Numbered from the stretch's first letter, positions 33,224 to 45,170 are shown. The stretch: DNA of 64,000 bases from Artemia franciscana (GCF_032884065.1 NC_088867.1:45757453-45821452); one strand, 5' to 3'. Numbers and translations: made by a program. Notes: generated from the letters alone by a model not told the origin.

Positions 33224-33449
33224 ATCAATTTATTGACGGAAAACTGATTTATTTACAAAGATAATTACACAAAAGAAAAAGCAAATGGTATAGCTTGGTC
33301 TAGTATGTATGTATGTATATTTTTATTACCCATCATATTGCAACAAAAATACAAAACTGATGGAGTAATACGAGAAAAAAACAAAAGAAAAGAACAAAAT
33401 CACACACTTCTAAAAACGAAATCAAACTCAGCATTTATAAAATGAAAGA

Positions 33450-33920
33450 ACTATCGGAAAACACTTAACAAAGTGCTATTACTGCCCAGGCGTGTTATAT
33501 AACGCTCATTTCCCTTTTCTACTGTACGCACTGTACTAGCTACTCTGTAACGTGTTGACAGAGTCGCATTACTGGTCCACAGAGGCAATCTAAGCAGATA
33601 TTTTGCATATTTGTAAAAACACGTCTTTATGTCGCTGACATAAAGAGACCAAATGCGAGAAAAGAGACCAAAATGGGGCAAGTGCAAGCAAATGGGGAAC
33701 TACAAAAGCATTATACAAAGTAGCAAGGATGCGACGGAAACTTGAGCTTCAGTACTACCAACAGGCCATATGCCTTCCTAGTTTTATTCGCAAAAAAATC
33801 TTTAAGCAAGACCATTGTCGATCGGAAATGTTTTCCAATTGGGACTCCAAGGTACGTAAGACGTTCTTGTATGACGTGTACACCCAGAGATACAGCAACG
33901 GGATCTCGGCAGTAAAGGAT
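33450..33920 (-). pseudogene. LINE reverse transcriptase C-terminal fragment
   Basis: Minus-strand frames give RLTYLGVPIGKHFRST and LLKDFFANKTRKAYGLL, then, after frame changes, FSRIWSLYVSDIKTCFYKYA, KYLLRLPLWTSNATL and STRYRVASTV. LGVPIG and the Y-A-K-Y-L-L-R-L-P-xW block are typical of the region after the RT palm in CR1/Jockey-type LINEs. It is a different family from the plus-strand RTE-like copies. Stops and shifts make it dead. Confidence 0.6.
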
Positions 33921-34092
33921 AGTACTCTGCAAGAAGATTGCATTTCTCGACGAAATTTCCCTTGTTTGTCAACGATTCTGTTTTCTCGTGCCCCCTAAAG
34001 GTAGTACGAAGCCGTCCCAAAAGAGCTATTACTTTTAATAAGGCTTTTACGTGCTCTCTGCTCCCCTTTATGTCCTTGTTTCTGTCTGTCAT
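33909..34092 (-). pseudogene. hAT-like (ZMYM1/TTF type) transposase fragment
   Basis: The frame reads GSREHVKALLKVIALLGR, TTFRGHEKTESLTNKGNF and VEKCNLLAEYYPLL. The R-G-H-x-E-[ST]-x-x-x-N-K-G-N-F-x-E block is characteristic of TTF-finger/ZMYM1-like hAT-derived proteins. It is joined directly to the LINE fragment, so one element inserted into the other. Confidence 0.6.
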
Positions 34093-34439
34093 TCAGCCAG
34101 ACTAGGTTGGCTGCGTCTTCTTGGTTTGTTGGGCTTTGAACTTGGTCCATGAAACTGCACTATCTTTGTGACAGTCACTTCTAGTATTTTGTTTGAGAAC
34201 GTTAAAGATGTCTTTCCATCTTCACACGCCAACGTCTATAAAAAGTCTAGATCCGTACCTCTTCCTGGGAAGAGTAGACGTGCCGCCAAAATTTCTACAG
34301 CAGAAGTAGTAAACAGAATCATTCTGGACGGAGTATTACAGCCATGGGTGCTTTTCATAACATGAAGCACTGAATGACCATTTCGGCTTGCCGTTTGGTG
34401 TCACTTGGTCAGGGTGTTTTACTAGCTTTGGTTGGGATG

Positions 34440-34790
34440 GTTGATCAAGAGAGAGGACGAAGAAATGACCGTAGGGCCGCTGGACTGGCAATTCTCTTCG
34501 TCTTTAGATGTATCTCACTAAAACTGAGGCTCTGGCAAAACTGAGGCTCTGGCGTACTAGTTCCTGGGGATGTCTCGTTTCCTTCTTGCTTCATCTGAGG
34601 GACCATCACTTCATTCGAATATGAAACGTCCACAATGGTTTGTTCAGATACCGAATAACACGCCCGAAAGAAAGTATAAACGTTAGTTTGACTTCTAACC
34701 AGTGTAACACCCTTCGACTCTTTCAACCTAAGTAAAACTCGGCTCTTTGAACCTAAAATGGAAAAAGACAGGAGTTTGCAAACCGTGTTG
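34440..34790 (-). other. Unidentified open frame with possible acceptor
   Basis: On the minus strand a good acceptor (CTTTTTCCATTTTAG, near 34755) leads into an open frame with normal composition: KESKGVTLVRSQTNVYTFF, EQTIVDVSYSNEV, QEGNETSPGTSTPEPQ, KTKRIASPAALRSFLRPLS, then stop at 34445. A 16-bp near repeat (CCAGAGCCTCAGTTTT) lies inside. It may be a terminal exon or another transposon ORF; the dead transposon neighbours favour the latter. Confidence 0.25.
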
Positions 34791-34799
34791 CTCACAAAT

Positions 34800-35254
34800 G
34801 ATAAAATACCACAGAAAAGCCTTTTCCGCGCAAATTCAGTTCTTTTAGCTTAAGAAACTGTGAGTGGCACAAAAACTGACTTTCGATCTTTAAAAGAAAA
34901 CAGGGAAATGGAAAATAGCCCATTAGCTTCACTCACTTATTGCTGATATTATTTTCCGTTAGTATTAATCACATCTGAAACTGAATTTCAGATAAAAACT
35001 GAATTTAGGATGAAAATACATCTAAAACTATTGTAATTTAGTTTTGACTATTTCTGGGAGTTATAATAGGCTTTCCAAAAACAGGTCGAAACACCAATTT
35101 TCAATCATTTTTGAATTTGCTGGTTTTACTATGACAATACACATTATTTATTTTAATGATATTCATTTCAACAGCACAAATAAAGTAAAAATCCGATTAC
35201 AAGGCAGAATACGTTGGAACTATTCTTATTCTAAGTACTTATGTTTCAGTAGTT

Positions 35255-35256
<2 letters not shown>
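34800..35256. other. No gene seen; AT-rich sequence before a poly-A run
   Basis: Low-complexity AT-rich DNA, ending at a run of about 35 A. Confidence 0.4.

Positions 35257-35291
<35 letters not shown>
35257..35291 (+). repeat. Poly-A run, ~35 nt
   Basis: Uninterrupted A tract. It could be the tail of a retroposed sequence upstream, but no coding or RNA source is recognisable. Confidence 0.8.
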
Positions 35292-35293
<2 letters not shown>

Positions 35294-35364
35294 GAATGCT
35301 CATCCTGGATCGGTCTTCTAGCAAAAATAGTAAAATTCAATAATTTTGCGTTTTTTTCTACTGA

Positions 35365-36295
35365 AAGGTCATTCTTGAGGAATTGGGACAGAATTTAAGC
35401 TTTAGTGTAAAGAGCGAGGTATCGACGAGGGAGTAATCAAAACATTGGAAGGCAACTAGGCTTCCTCCCTCTCTCCTTTTTTCTCAAAATCTTCCGATTA
35501 AAACTATGAGAAAGCCATTTAGCCAAAAAAATATTAATATGCACATTTCGTTTTAATTATTTATGTGCGGAGAACCAAGATCAAAACATTCATTAATTAA
35601 AAAACGTCCAGAAATTAAAAAAAAAGTAAGTTTTTTTAAACGAATGTAAGGAGCGACATTAAAACTTAAAACGAACAGAAATTATTCCTTATATGAAAGG
35701 GGCTTTTCCTCCTCAACGCCCCGCTCTTTACGCTAAAGTTTTTACTGTTTTAAGAAGTTAAGTTAAGAGAAAGAGTCAAACTTTAGCGTAAAGAGCGGGG
35801 CGCTGAGGAGGAAAAGCCCCTTTCATATACGGAGTAATTTCTGTTCGTTTTAAGTTTTAATGTCGCTCCTTACTTTCATTTAAAAAAAACTTGTTTTTTT
35901 ATATTTCTGGACGTTTTTTAATTAATGAATGTTTTGATCTGGGCTCTCCGCACAAAATAATTAAAACGAAAGTTGCATATTAATATTTTTTTGGCTAAAT
36001 GGCTTTCTCATAGTTTTAATCGGAAGATTTTGAGAAAAAAGGAGAGAGGGAGGAAGCCTAGTTACCCTCCGATGTTTTGATTACTTAAAAAGGCAACTAG
36101 AGTTTTTAATTTTTTTACGAAAATTTTCATTAGTAAAAAATAGACGTAACTTACGATTTAACTTACGTAACGAACTTCTATATTCGTATGTTTTTATTGC
36201 GTATATGACGGAGTTCACCCCTCGTCGATGCCTCGCTCTTTACACTAAAGCTTAAATTCTGTCCCAATTCCTTAAGAATGACCCTTGAATCACAA
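35365..36295. repeat. Giant foldback palindrome
   Basis: A central inverted repeat at about 35635-35885 is extended outwards. Left 35440-35630 pairs with right 35890-36090 (AAAACTATGAGAAAGCCATT left, its complement right). An outermost pair is 35370-35430 with 36225-36290 (GAATTGGGACAGAATTTAAG and complement). The right arm has ~130 bp that the left arm lacks. The loop is an AT-rich ~35-nt segment. No ORF is present. Similar arms are found at 6.6-7.3, 38.1-39.0 and 58.4-58.8 kb, defining a dispersed non-autonomous family. Confidence 0.85.
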
Positions 36296-37320
36296 AAGCC
36301 GTAGAATAAATAGTTGAAATTACTAAAAATACTTTAGCGTAAAGAGCGAGGTATTGCGAGGAGGTAAACGCCTGATATGCGCAACAATTTCTGCTCGCTT
36401 TATGTTTTAATGCTGCTCCTCACTTTCAGTAGAAAAAACTTTTCATTTTTATTTTTTCATTGTTTTTTTTTAAAATAATGCTAAAAAATCCTGCGCCCCC
36501 TTCATTGGAAGTCTCTTCCCCCATGAGAAGTTTTTCCATGTAAAGATCCTCCCACGTAACCCCACCCCCACCTCAAATTTCCCTTCCAAACCAAAAAAAT
36601 CCCCCTGAAAACGTCCGTACACTTCCCAGGAACCATTACTATATGTAAACACAGGTCAAAGCTTGTAACTTGCAACCCCTCCCACGGGGACTGCGGGGGA
36701 GTAAGTCGTCCGCAAAGACATAGTTATTAGGTTTTTGACTATGATAAATAAAATGGCTATCTCAGAATTTTGATCCGGTGACTTTGGGGAAAAATAAGCG
36801 TGGGAGGGGGCCTAGGTGCCCTCCAATTTTTTTGGTTACTTAACAAGGGCACTCGAACTTTTAATTTCCGTTAGAATGAGCCCTCTCGTGACATTCTAGG
36901 ACCACTGGGTCGATACGATAACCCCTGGGAAAAAAACAAAAAAACAAAAAGACCAATAAACACGCACCCGTGATTTGTCTTCTGGCAAAAAAATGCGAAA
37001 TTCCACATTTTTGTAGATAGGAGCTTGAAACTTCTACAATATGGTTCTCTGACTCGTTGAATCTGATGGTGTGATTTTCGTTAAGATTGTATGACTTTTA
37101 GGAGGTGTTTTCCCCTATTTTCTAAAATGAGGCAAATTTTCTCAGGATTGTAACTTTTGATAGGTAAACCTAATCTTGATGAAAGTTATATATTTAAAAT
37201 CAGCATTAAAATGCGATTTTTTTTATGTAACTATCGGTATCAAAATTCTATTTTTTAGAGTTTCGGTTACTATTGAGCCGGGTCGCTCCTTACTACATTT
37301 CGTTATCACGAACTGTTTGA
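36296..37320. repeat. Hairpin-ended dispersed repeat
   Basis: 36.83-37.32 kb parallels 44.51-45.0 kb: GACATTCTAGGACCACTGGG, GATAGGAGCTTGAAACTTCT, AGGCAAATTTTCTCAGG, ACTATTGAGCC, then CATTTCGTTATCACGAACTG. The last part is a weak hairpin that closes the unit in all three copies (also 471-490). The 5' part (36.37-36.7 kb) overlaps the foldback family and then has CTCCCCCAT/CTCCCACG-rich text. Confidence 0.7.
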
Positions 37321-37889
37321 TCGAAGCTATTTTTCTAACTAATTTCTGGCTGGTTAAGCAGATGGCTAAATTTACTGTTCATATGCTGGTATTGGCTACG
37401 TTTAGAGGTTACCCTGAATGGCGTGTACGTATTGAAGTAATTGATCCGAAGGGAAGTGAAAAAACTAGAAATTACAAGTATCTAGTTTTCTGTTACGGTA
37501 CACATGATACCCAGCTCGTAAATGAGTCCCAAATTTCAGATTTTGAATGCAATAAAGCTGAAGCTATGAAAAACTCTTAAGAAAGGTGTAAAGGGAGCAT
37601 TTGAAGAGCTTGTGATGAAACCAGACATTTACATAGAAATTTGCATAGACAAACTTAAAGGACAAGTTTCTGAAAATATCATTTTAAATAAGACGTTGGG
37701 ATCAACCTCTCTTATTTTTTTATTTAATTGGAAATAAGTACTACCATTATCTTTACTCCATTAAGATTGATCATCCAAACATCAGACCATTTCTCCATTC
37801 ATAGAAGAAGCATGGGGAAACATTAATAGGATCTTCATTCTTTGTAGCGACAGGATGGATTGTTGATTTATGAGCTGATTAGTGCAGAC
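37321..37889. other. No gene seen
   Basis: An open frame runs from 37176 to 37580 (CVRIEV-like text) but begins inside the dispersed repeat and has no recognisable domain or splice context. Confidence 0.4.
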
Positions 37890-38094
37890 CAGTGATTCCC
37901 AACCGGTGGTTCACAAATCCCAGGGGGGAATGCAATGTTTACATGGGTTTCTGAAAATCATGCTGTGATGGCAGATTTTTTAAAACGTCATTAAAATCAA
38001 AAACAAACAAAAACAGCCCAAATGTATCCTCGCCACTGTGGATATGGGTGTCCTTACTATCTATCACGCTACGCGTTAATATTAATTAAATAAA

Positions 38095-39070
38095 AAAAAT
38101 ACTAGTTTTTTTTAATTGAAAGTAAGGAGCGACGTTAAAACTCAAAACGAACAGAAATTACTCCGTACATGAAATGGGTTGTCCCCTCCGAAATCCCTCG
38201 CTCTTTACGCTAAAGTTTTTAATTGTTTTAAAAAGTAGAATTGTGGCAAAGAGTTTTAGCGTAAAGAGCGAGGGATTGCGGAAAGGACAACCCATTTCAT
38301 ATACGGAGTAATTTCTGTTCGTTTTAAGTTTTAACGTCGCTCCTTACTTTCAGTTAAAAAACTAGTTTTTTTTTATTTAATTTCTGAACGTTTTTGAATT
38401 AATGCATGCTTGATTTTGACTCTCCGCACATAAATTATTAAAATGAAATTTTCATATTAATTCTTTTTTTGGCTAAATGGATTTCTCGTAGTTTTCATCA
38501 GACAATTTTGAGAAATAAGGGGTGGGGAAGGCGGCCTAGTTGCCCTCCAATTTTTCGGTTACTTAAAAAGGCAACTAGAGCTTTTAATTTTTAACGAACG
38601 TTTTTATTAGTAAAGAATATACGTAACTTAAGAATTAATTTACGTAACAAACTTTTATATTCTTATTTTTTTATTATGTATATGAGGGGGTTTGTCCCCT
38701 CGTTAGTACCTCGCTCTATACACTAAATCTTAAGTTTTGTCCCAATTCTTTAAGAATGACCCCTGAATCAGAAAGGCCGTAGAATAAATAGTTGAAATTA
38801 CTAAAAATACTTTAGCATAAAGAGCGAAGTATTTATCTCCTCCTAAATACCTCGCTCTTTATGCTAAAGTATTTTTAGAACCTCTCATATGCGTAAAAAT
38901 CTCAGTTCGTTTTAAGTTTTAATACTACTCCTTACTTTCAACTGAAAAGACTTTTTCATGTTTATTTTTTCATTGTTTTTTTTATAATAATGCTAGAAAA
39001 TCTCGCGCCCTTTTCATTGAATTTCTCTTCCCCCATGACAAATTCCTCCAAGGAAAGATCCTCCCACATA
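38095..39070. repeat. Foldback element nested in hAT remnant
   Basis: Core palindrome 38117-38358: AAGTAAGGAGCGACGTTAAA on the left, its complement on the right, with TTTAGCGTAAAGAGCGAGGG in the inner arm. Only the right outer arm is kept (38.36-39.0 kb). Its end duplicates AATACCTCGCTCTTTATGC as a second small inversion near 38.8 kb. Confidence 0.8.
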
Positions 39071-39476
39071 GCCAACAGATGAAGATGGACTTCATAACCC
39101 CCAAGTATGGAACACTGAAAATGTTACAAAAGAATACCTTGCAGTCCTAATTTTGTCCAAAGTCATTTTGAATCTGCTTCTTGTCATCTATGATTTAGTT
39201 TGTCACAATTTTTCGTCAGCATTTTATGTCAACTTGCATTACAAGGTTCCATGTTATTTTTGTAAATTGTAAATACTTCTTTATTTGCAAACCTTCAATG
39301 CACTGAACAAGCGCCGAAGAGGATTAAAATACAAAATTCAGTGCTTATTTTCTGTAGGCTGATTCTCTATTAGCGAGTCTATACAGGTTTCATTAAATTA
39401 TATTTCAATTTCAATCCTCCTTTTTGATGCTCTTATAGTATATGTACAAGGAGATTGAGTGTAAGGAGGCAGATAG

Positions 39477-40480
39477 TTGCCAGAAGACCGAAAAGATCCA
39501 CATAGCCCAAAGATTCATTACATATCCAGGCCCTCATTACATTCAGAACTAGTAGCCTGTCTCTGTGGTTTGTCAGTTCAAACGATTGAAGCAGTAAAAA
39601 AAAAATATCACAAACTGGATGTTACAATAAAGCTTTTTATTCAAAGTCGATACCTGAAAATATGAAGCTTTCTTCAAGCTGAGTCTGTAAGGCGTCTTTA
39701 CCCTTACGTCAGATGCTTATCCAAAACTGACGCAACAAGTCAGTTTAGTCTTCTTCCAAATTGTTGTTCACTTTTAAAAGTGAACAACTGTCGAAAGACG
39801 TGCAGGATGTATTTGACACTCTGCAGATTAACCTGCCGAATTAAAACCCCTGTCTTTTTCTTGGAATTACTCTGCTCGATATCAAAGCACGAAAAGCGGA
39901 ACTGATTTTGGCAGCAAATGCCGTATGTCATTCGTCGATTATAACTATTGAACATCTATTCACCATTATCACGAGTGCTTTTCTTGGACCAGTTTCTGGG
40001 GCAACGAAATTGAAGGCTGATATTGGTGACAGCAGATGTTCCCTTATTCTGGACGAACGGACTGATGTCACCACCATGAAATTTATTTGTATTTGTGTCA
40101 GATGCTATAGACCCAAGATGAAGAAAGTTATTTGTTCTTCTTTGGGCATGGTCGAAGGACCTTCGACCACTTCTGGGATTTTACATCGAGAACTGAAAGA
40201 CTTCTTAGCTTCATGTGGAATTCCCCTAAAAAATCTGATAGGTATCGGGACAGACGGGGCAAACAACATGTGAGGTGGGAACCATTCGCTGTTTATATTA
40301 TTACGAGATGACGGGTTGCCTCAACTCAAACTCTTCAATAGTATATGTCACTCCCTACATTTCTGTGCTTCCGAGGTTGTTGGAGAGCTTCCAAGCAATT
40401 TGAAGCTCATGCTCGCAGAGACTTACAAGTGGTTTAACATTAGTCCGCTACACCACTGGCGTTGTATTAACTAAAGTTCA
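39477..40480 (+). pseudogene. hAT transposase fragment (catalytic region)
   Basis: The frame 39908-40273 gives LILDERTDVTTMKFICICVR, SLGMVEGPSTTSGILHRELK and GIPLKNLIGIGTDGANNM. After an in-frame TGA come GGNHSLFILLRDDGLPQLKL, SICHSLHFCASE and VGELPSNLKLMLAETYKWF. The L-x-D-E-x-T-D-V start and the G-T-D-G-A-N-N-M block are the conserved catalytic-core landmarks of BED/ZBED-type hAT transposases. The upstream part 39477-39665 is a weak, frame-broken extension. Dead. Confidence 0.75.
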
Positions 40481-40584
40481 TTCATAGGCTTAGCACTTGT
40501 GAAGCTTGAGTGGTAGTGATACTGTGACTCGTGTAAATGATTTAATAACTATATATTTAATTATTATTATAGCTTATTTTTATT

Positions 40585-41310
40585 ATGAATCGATGGTTTA
40601 AAACGGTTTATTTAGAAACGAGACATGATAATCGAGATGATAGAAAAGGGAAAAAGCGAAAATCTAACAGCGACTATCTTCAATTGGGTTTTTGTTTTGG
40701 TAGGGATGAGTTGGAACCTAAGCCGCTTTGTGTTATACGCGACGAGGTTCTTGCCAACAGCAGCATAAAACCATCACTTCTTCCTAGAAATATTGAAACA
40801 AAACATCCGGCACACGAACATAAACCTTCTGAATATTTCAAAAGAAAATTAGCAGATCTAAAAAAAAAATGTAGCTTTTCATTTTTCTTGACTTCAAACA
40901 AAGCTAGTAAAATGGCCTTTGAAGTATCGTTTCGAGTAAGATATAGAATTGAAAGATTTGTACAAGGGCATACAATAGCAGAAATTGCATTGGACCATGT
41001 GCGAAACACGTCGCCAAATGTATGCTTTGGAAAAAGACAGCAAAGAAAATGAGCTAGTTCCCTTATCAAACAACACGGTGTTGGATATGACTTATGACTT
41101 GGCTAATTATGTGGAGAATGAACTTTTAAAAAGAAAAAAAAATGAATTATTTTACAATTCTACATCTTTACGTTGTATTACAACTATTACGTTGGATGTT
41201 ATTACGTTGTATTTTACAATTTTACGTTGGATGAGATCAGTTCCACAGTCTACGTTCATGTTAGATATCTTTTTACGAATATTCTTCCACAAGATGTGCT
41301 ATTTGCATAA
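40585..41310 (+). pseudogene. hAT transposase N-terminus with decayed BED finger (ZBED5/FAM200-like)
   Basis: MNRWFKTVYLETRHDNRDDR is followed by YLQLGFCFGRDELEPKPLCV and SLLPRNIETKHPAHEHKPSE. This is the layout of ZBED5/SCAND3/FAM200-type proteins: a BED finger with C-x2-C and H-x-H. One Cys (CVIR, where CVxC is expected) and one His (RNIETKH) are lost. A frame change near 40980 continues to LVPLSNNTVLDMTYDLANYV. Since an N-terminus follows a catalytic region, two hAT copies are juxtaposed here. Confidence 0.7.
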
Positions 41311-41419
41311 CCTTTGAAAGCCTACACAAATGGAAAAGGAATTTTTAAATGATCAATGGGTGTTGTGAAAAGAATGGGATAGCCTGGTCTTACTATGTCT
41401 GTGTGTGTTAACAGCAAAG

Positions 41420-42147
41420 TTTTAAGGTTTAGCGACACGGCTGAAGAAGATCAATGAAAAAATTCATTTGAATCGTTATTGTATTTATAGACAAACTTCA
41501 GCATGTAAGCGTATTCCTCCAGAGTTATCTACTACTTTAAATGATGCTGCGAAAATCATGAACTTTATAAAATCTTGTCCTATAAATTGCCGTCTATTCC
41601 GTACACTTTGTGAGGATTTTGAAAGTTTCCCAGTTGCTTTACTGCTTCACATTGAAGTTGGATGGCTTTCCTGAGGTCGTTTTGTCACGTTTCTTTGAAG
41701 GGATGTCTGAAGTTCGAGCATTTTTATTGATCATCCATTTCATTTGTCTTCTTATATATCCGATGTTCATTGGCTGCAAAAGCATGAATATTTAGCTGAC
41801 ATTTTTTTTGTGAACTTAAGGAATGAATTATGTTTTTACATGGCGAAGACATGATAGAATTGAAGCTATGTTGAAAAAGATCTAGTTTCTGAATCAATGC
41901 CTGCAAATGAATGAGTATGGGTACATCAATCTCAAACAACTGGATACGCAATTCGTTTCAAGGAAATGAGTTCAAAAGCCTCTATAAGTTCAGAAACCTA
42001 TCTAAATATACTGGAAAAAAAAACTCGTAAAGTTATGTTGCGACAGTTTTCAAGAAGCAATTTGATTGCATGCCCTGATTGCATAGCCAACTGCAAGTTC
42101 AATATAATTGAAGCCTGTTCACCTCAAATTTATACCACACTCATCTG
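41420..42147 (+). pseudogene. hAT transposase C-terminal fragment (ZBED5/FAM200-like)
   Basis: NRYCIYRQTSACKRIPPELS, then LNDAAKIMNFIKSCPINCRL, FRTLCEDFESFPVALLLHIE and VGWLS. These match the 'HRQ-x-L-A ... LLLHTEVRWLS' region of ZBED5/FAM200-like hAT proteins. An in-frame TGA falls after the WLS residues. Later scraps follow, ending before 42147. Confidence 0.7.
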
Positions 42148-42599
42148 AAAGCCTTTTTATTTGTTTGTTGTTGCCCAGTGTCCAGACAGTTTGCTATTTG
42201 GAATTGACTATTAATCACACTATTTGGTGCTGTCCAGATTGTTGAGTCACGATAGATGGATAGATAGACAGATTTATTTTCTATGTAACAGTAAAATAAT
42301 TACACATCAATCTACAAATTTCCGCCAAGGCTCCATGTCCTGATCTGTCTATCTTTCTATCTATCACTTCTTGAATGTGGTCAGGATAACAGACAAATAC
42401 CTTTCTGCCTACTTTGATAGGTGATGACAAGCCCACATTTTTGTTCTTCCCTATTAAATCCAGACAAATTTCGTTGACCCCCATTTACGAATCATAACCC
42501 CTACTTCTTTTGTCACACAAGCGTAGAGCCCCGTAGGATCTTCCTTGGAGCCCTGTGGATCTACCTGGACCACTTTGGGAATCACTGGTTTAACACAAC

Positions 42600-42730
42600 C
42601 AGCCTGGTTGTGTTAAATATACTATACTAGTAGATATTACTATCTACTAGTAATAATAGTAGACTAGTATATATACTAGTATATATATAATACTAGTAAT
42701 AATATAATATACTAGTAGATGTCAACGACT
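42600..42730. repeat. ACTAGTA-rich palindromic cluster
   Basis: Overlapping palindromes of ACTAGT and TACTAGTA between TA steps, just after the hAT right end. It begins with AACCAGCCTGGTTG, itself a palindrome. Confidence 0.7.
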
Positions 42731-43430
42731 TTATTCTAACTTATTTCTTACACTCGGAATATTTATTCGATCTAGTTAATTTGCTCTTCTGCAGATGAAA
42801 TTAACAATTAAAATGACGCCAGATTTCACACGAGGGTTACCACCCGATGAAAAAAAACATTAGATTTTAATTGATTTTTTGGTGCATTTAAGTGATTTGC
42901 TTTAATAATCTGGTGATTAATGTGCTGATTTGGTGATTTTTTTTCGGTCGACAATATTAAAATTCACAAGAAATAGTGATGAATTACTAGGATTGGCAAC
43001 CCTGTTTTACACTAGTCTAAAGTTTGTATGGAACAGCTCGCAGTTTAGGGAGTTAGGGAGCGGTTTAGGAGAAAACCAAGTTATTCAGGATGTAATCAAA
43101 CCTTGCAAACATTTCATTTTCTTTCGTTAGGACGCAGAAGTATTGATGTTGGATATTTTTTTCCTTTTTTGAAAACCTGAAAGACACTGAGTGAAAAACT
43201 GCATCCGCCCTCCTAGGTCATCTGGTAAAACTAAAACTATGTGTAAAAATTGAGGCAGCAACACCGATTTCTCTATATGTATTTAGTTTTAGGCAATTCC
43301 AACAGGTATGTTTTGTTCTGGCCTCATTCAAATGTAGTTTCTGACCGTATTTCAAAATAGTGTGCTGTAGGAAAAATGTGGTTCTATCCCGCTTTCTATT
43401 GCTATTAAATACATAAAAAAACATTTTTTT
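42731..43430. other. No gene seen
   Basis: AT-rich sequence without recognisable exons or repeats. Confidence 0.4.
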
Positions 43431-45000
43431 TTGAAAGTTAGGAACAACATTAAAACAAAGAAATTAAGGCGAAGGGGCTGCCCTCTCCTCAATACCCCGC
43501 TCTTCACGCTAATTTTAAGTACTTTTAAAAGGGGTGGTTCTCATTCTAATTACACAGACCTTCTGTTTCAGCAATCTTTCTTAAAGAACTGGGACAAAAG
43601 GTCGGACATCAGCGTAATGAGCAGGTAATAATTTCTGTTTGTTTTAATGTTGCTCCTTGTTTTCAGTAGCAAAAACTAGTTTTTCTTTATTTCTGATTAT
43701 TTTTAAATAATAACAGGAAACCCACTCCCCATGTAGAAAATTTCTCCCCACGGAAACTCCTCCCACTTAAAATTATTCTCCTGGGAAATCACCCAAGGAG
43801 AATTCCATCCTCGCTGTGAATTCCCCCCCCCCAGAAAATTTCTTGCTTACGATTCCTCCTGAAAAATAATCTTTAGCATATTTTTTTTTTTTTATTTCTG
43901 AGAGATTTTCAGGTCATGGGAGAATCCCCCTTGTACGGACAGTATTTCCCAGAACTCCTCCCCCCACCAGTGGAGGATTCTCCTGCGGAAAATTTCCTCG
44001 TAGAGACTTTCTCTTGGTGATCATTCCCAATGCATAACTTTTCCCTTGGGAAATCCTCCCACGTAAAATCCCCCAGAGAATTCTAACTTTACTGACCATT
44101 TCCCCCGGCAATTCCTTCAGAAGATATCCACATGTAAAATGTGGTCGTTAAAGAGAAAGAAAAAAAAATGAATTTCGCATAAGAATGGCGGAAAATTCCC
44201 CCATGTGAAATTTACCCTTGAAGTTCAACCCTGGAAACTTCCATCCCAATAGGAAATTTTCCCCGTAGAACATCCATCTTCAGAAAACGCCTCTCCTACA
44301 AAATGTCGGTGCACTTCCCATCACAAATACTACATGTAAATAATGCAAAATTTTCATAGCTTGAGGCCCTTCCTCCCAGGGCTCTAGAGAGTCATGTCAT
44401 CCTCAAAGAAATAGTTATTAAATCTTTCGACAATGTTGAATAAATGGCTATCTCAAAATTTTGATCGAACGACTTGCACGAAAAAAGGGGCGTGAGAGGA
44501 GGCCGCAATAATCTGGTCACTTAGAAAGAGCACAAGAACACTAGATTTCCGGTCAAATGCGCCTTCTCTCGACCTTCTAGGATCGCTGGTTCGATATGAT
44601 CAGCCATGGAGAAAACAAACAATAAAAACAAAAAACCAATTAACACAGATCCGTGGACTTTCTTCTGAAAAAAAAATACAAAATTCCACATTTTTATTAT
44701 ATAGGAGCTTGAAACCTCTACAGAAGGGTTCATTGATATGCTGAATTCGATGGTGTAATTTTCATTAAGATCATTTGATGTTTCGAAGGTCTTTTTCCCC
44801 CTTTTTTCAGAAATTAGGCAAATTTTCTCAGGCTCGTAACCATTGATGGGTAACAATACAGTTGATGAATATACATATTTTAAACAAGCATAAAAACTCG
44901 ATTCTTTTGATGTGTCTATTGTTATCAAGACTCTGTTGTCGGTTACTATTGAGCCACATCGCTCCCTACTTAAGAGTTCGTTACTATGAACTGTTTGATA
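43431..45000. repeat. Hairpin-ended dispersed repeat, long copy
   Basis: It starts like the foldback family (GAAAGTTAGGAACAACATTA, 43431-43460) with its complement near 43637-43670. A long region of TTCCCC/AAATTCCTCCC-type imperfect repeats (43.72-44.35 kb) follows, then the block shared with 36.83-37.32 kb. It closes with AGTTCGTTACTATGAACTGT near 44980. A 268-codon minus frame across 44.5-45.3 kb is an accident of the repeat. Confidence 0.65.
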
Positions 45001-45170
45001 TTGAGAGAAAGGTTGAGATTGGGAATGAGCGATGACACATTGCCAAAGATCATCTTTTTCGGCCATCCATCCATGGCCAAACCAATAAAAATGGGGTGGG
45101 AAAGTCCCCAAAATCGGGCGGTTTGGACAACACAGATAACACAAAGGGTGCTCCAGAGTTTGACTCCAGG
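45000..45170 (+). mobile_element. LINE C-terminal scrap
   Basis: ERLRLGMSDDTLPKIIFFG followed by HPSMAKPIKMGWE resembles the block R-M-x-D-D-R-L-P-K-I-x-x-x-G-x-P near the end of RTE-like RT ORFs. Short, degenerate and immediately downstream of the dispersed repeat hairpin. Confidence 0.45.

Larger units (their letters stand above)
37890..42587. mobile_element. Decayed hAT element, bounded by CAGTGATTCCCAA ends
   Basis: The left end CAGTGATTCCCAACC at 37890 and right end complement TTTGGGAATCACTG ending at 42587 match the terminal inverted repeat style of hAT (Buster/Charlie-like) transposons. Inside are a nested foldback element (38.1-39.0 kb) and transposase fragments on the plus strand. 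The 8-bp flanks (GTGCAGAC and GTTTAACA) do not match, so either the target duplication has decayed or the two ends belong to different copies. Confidence 0.55.
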
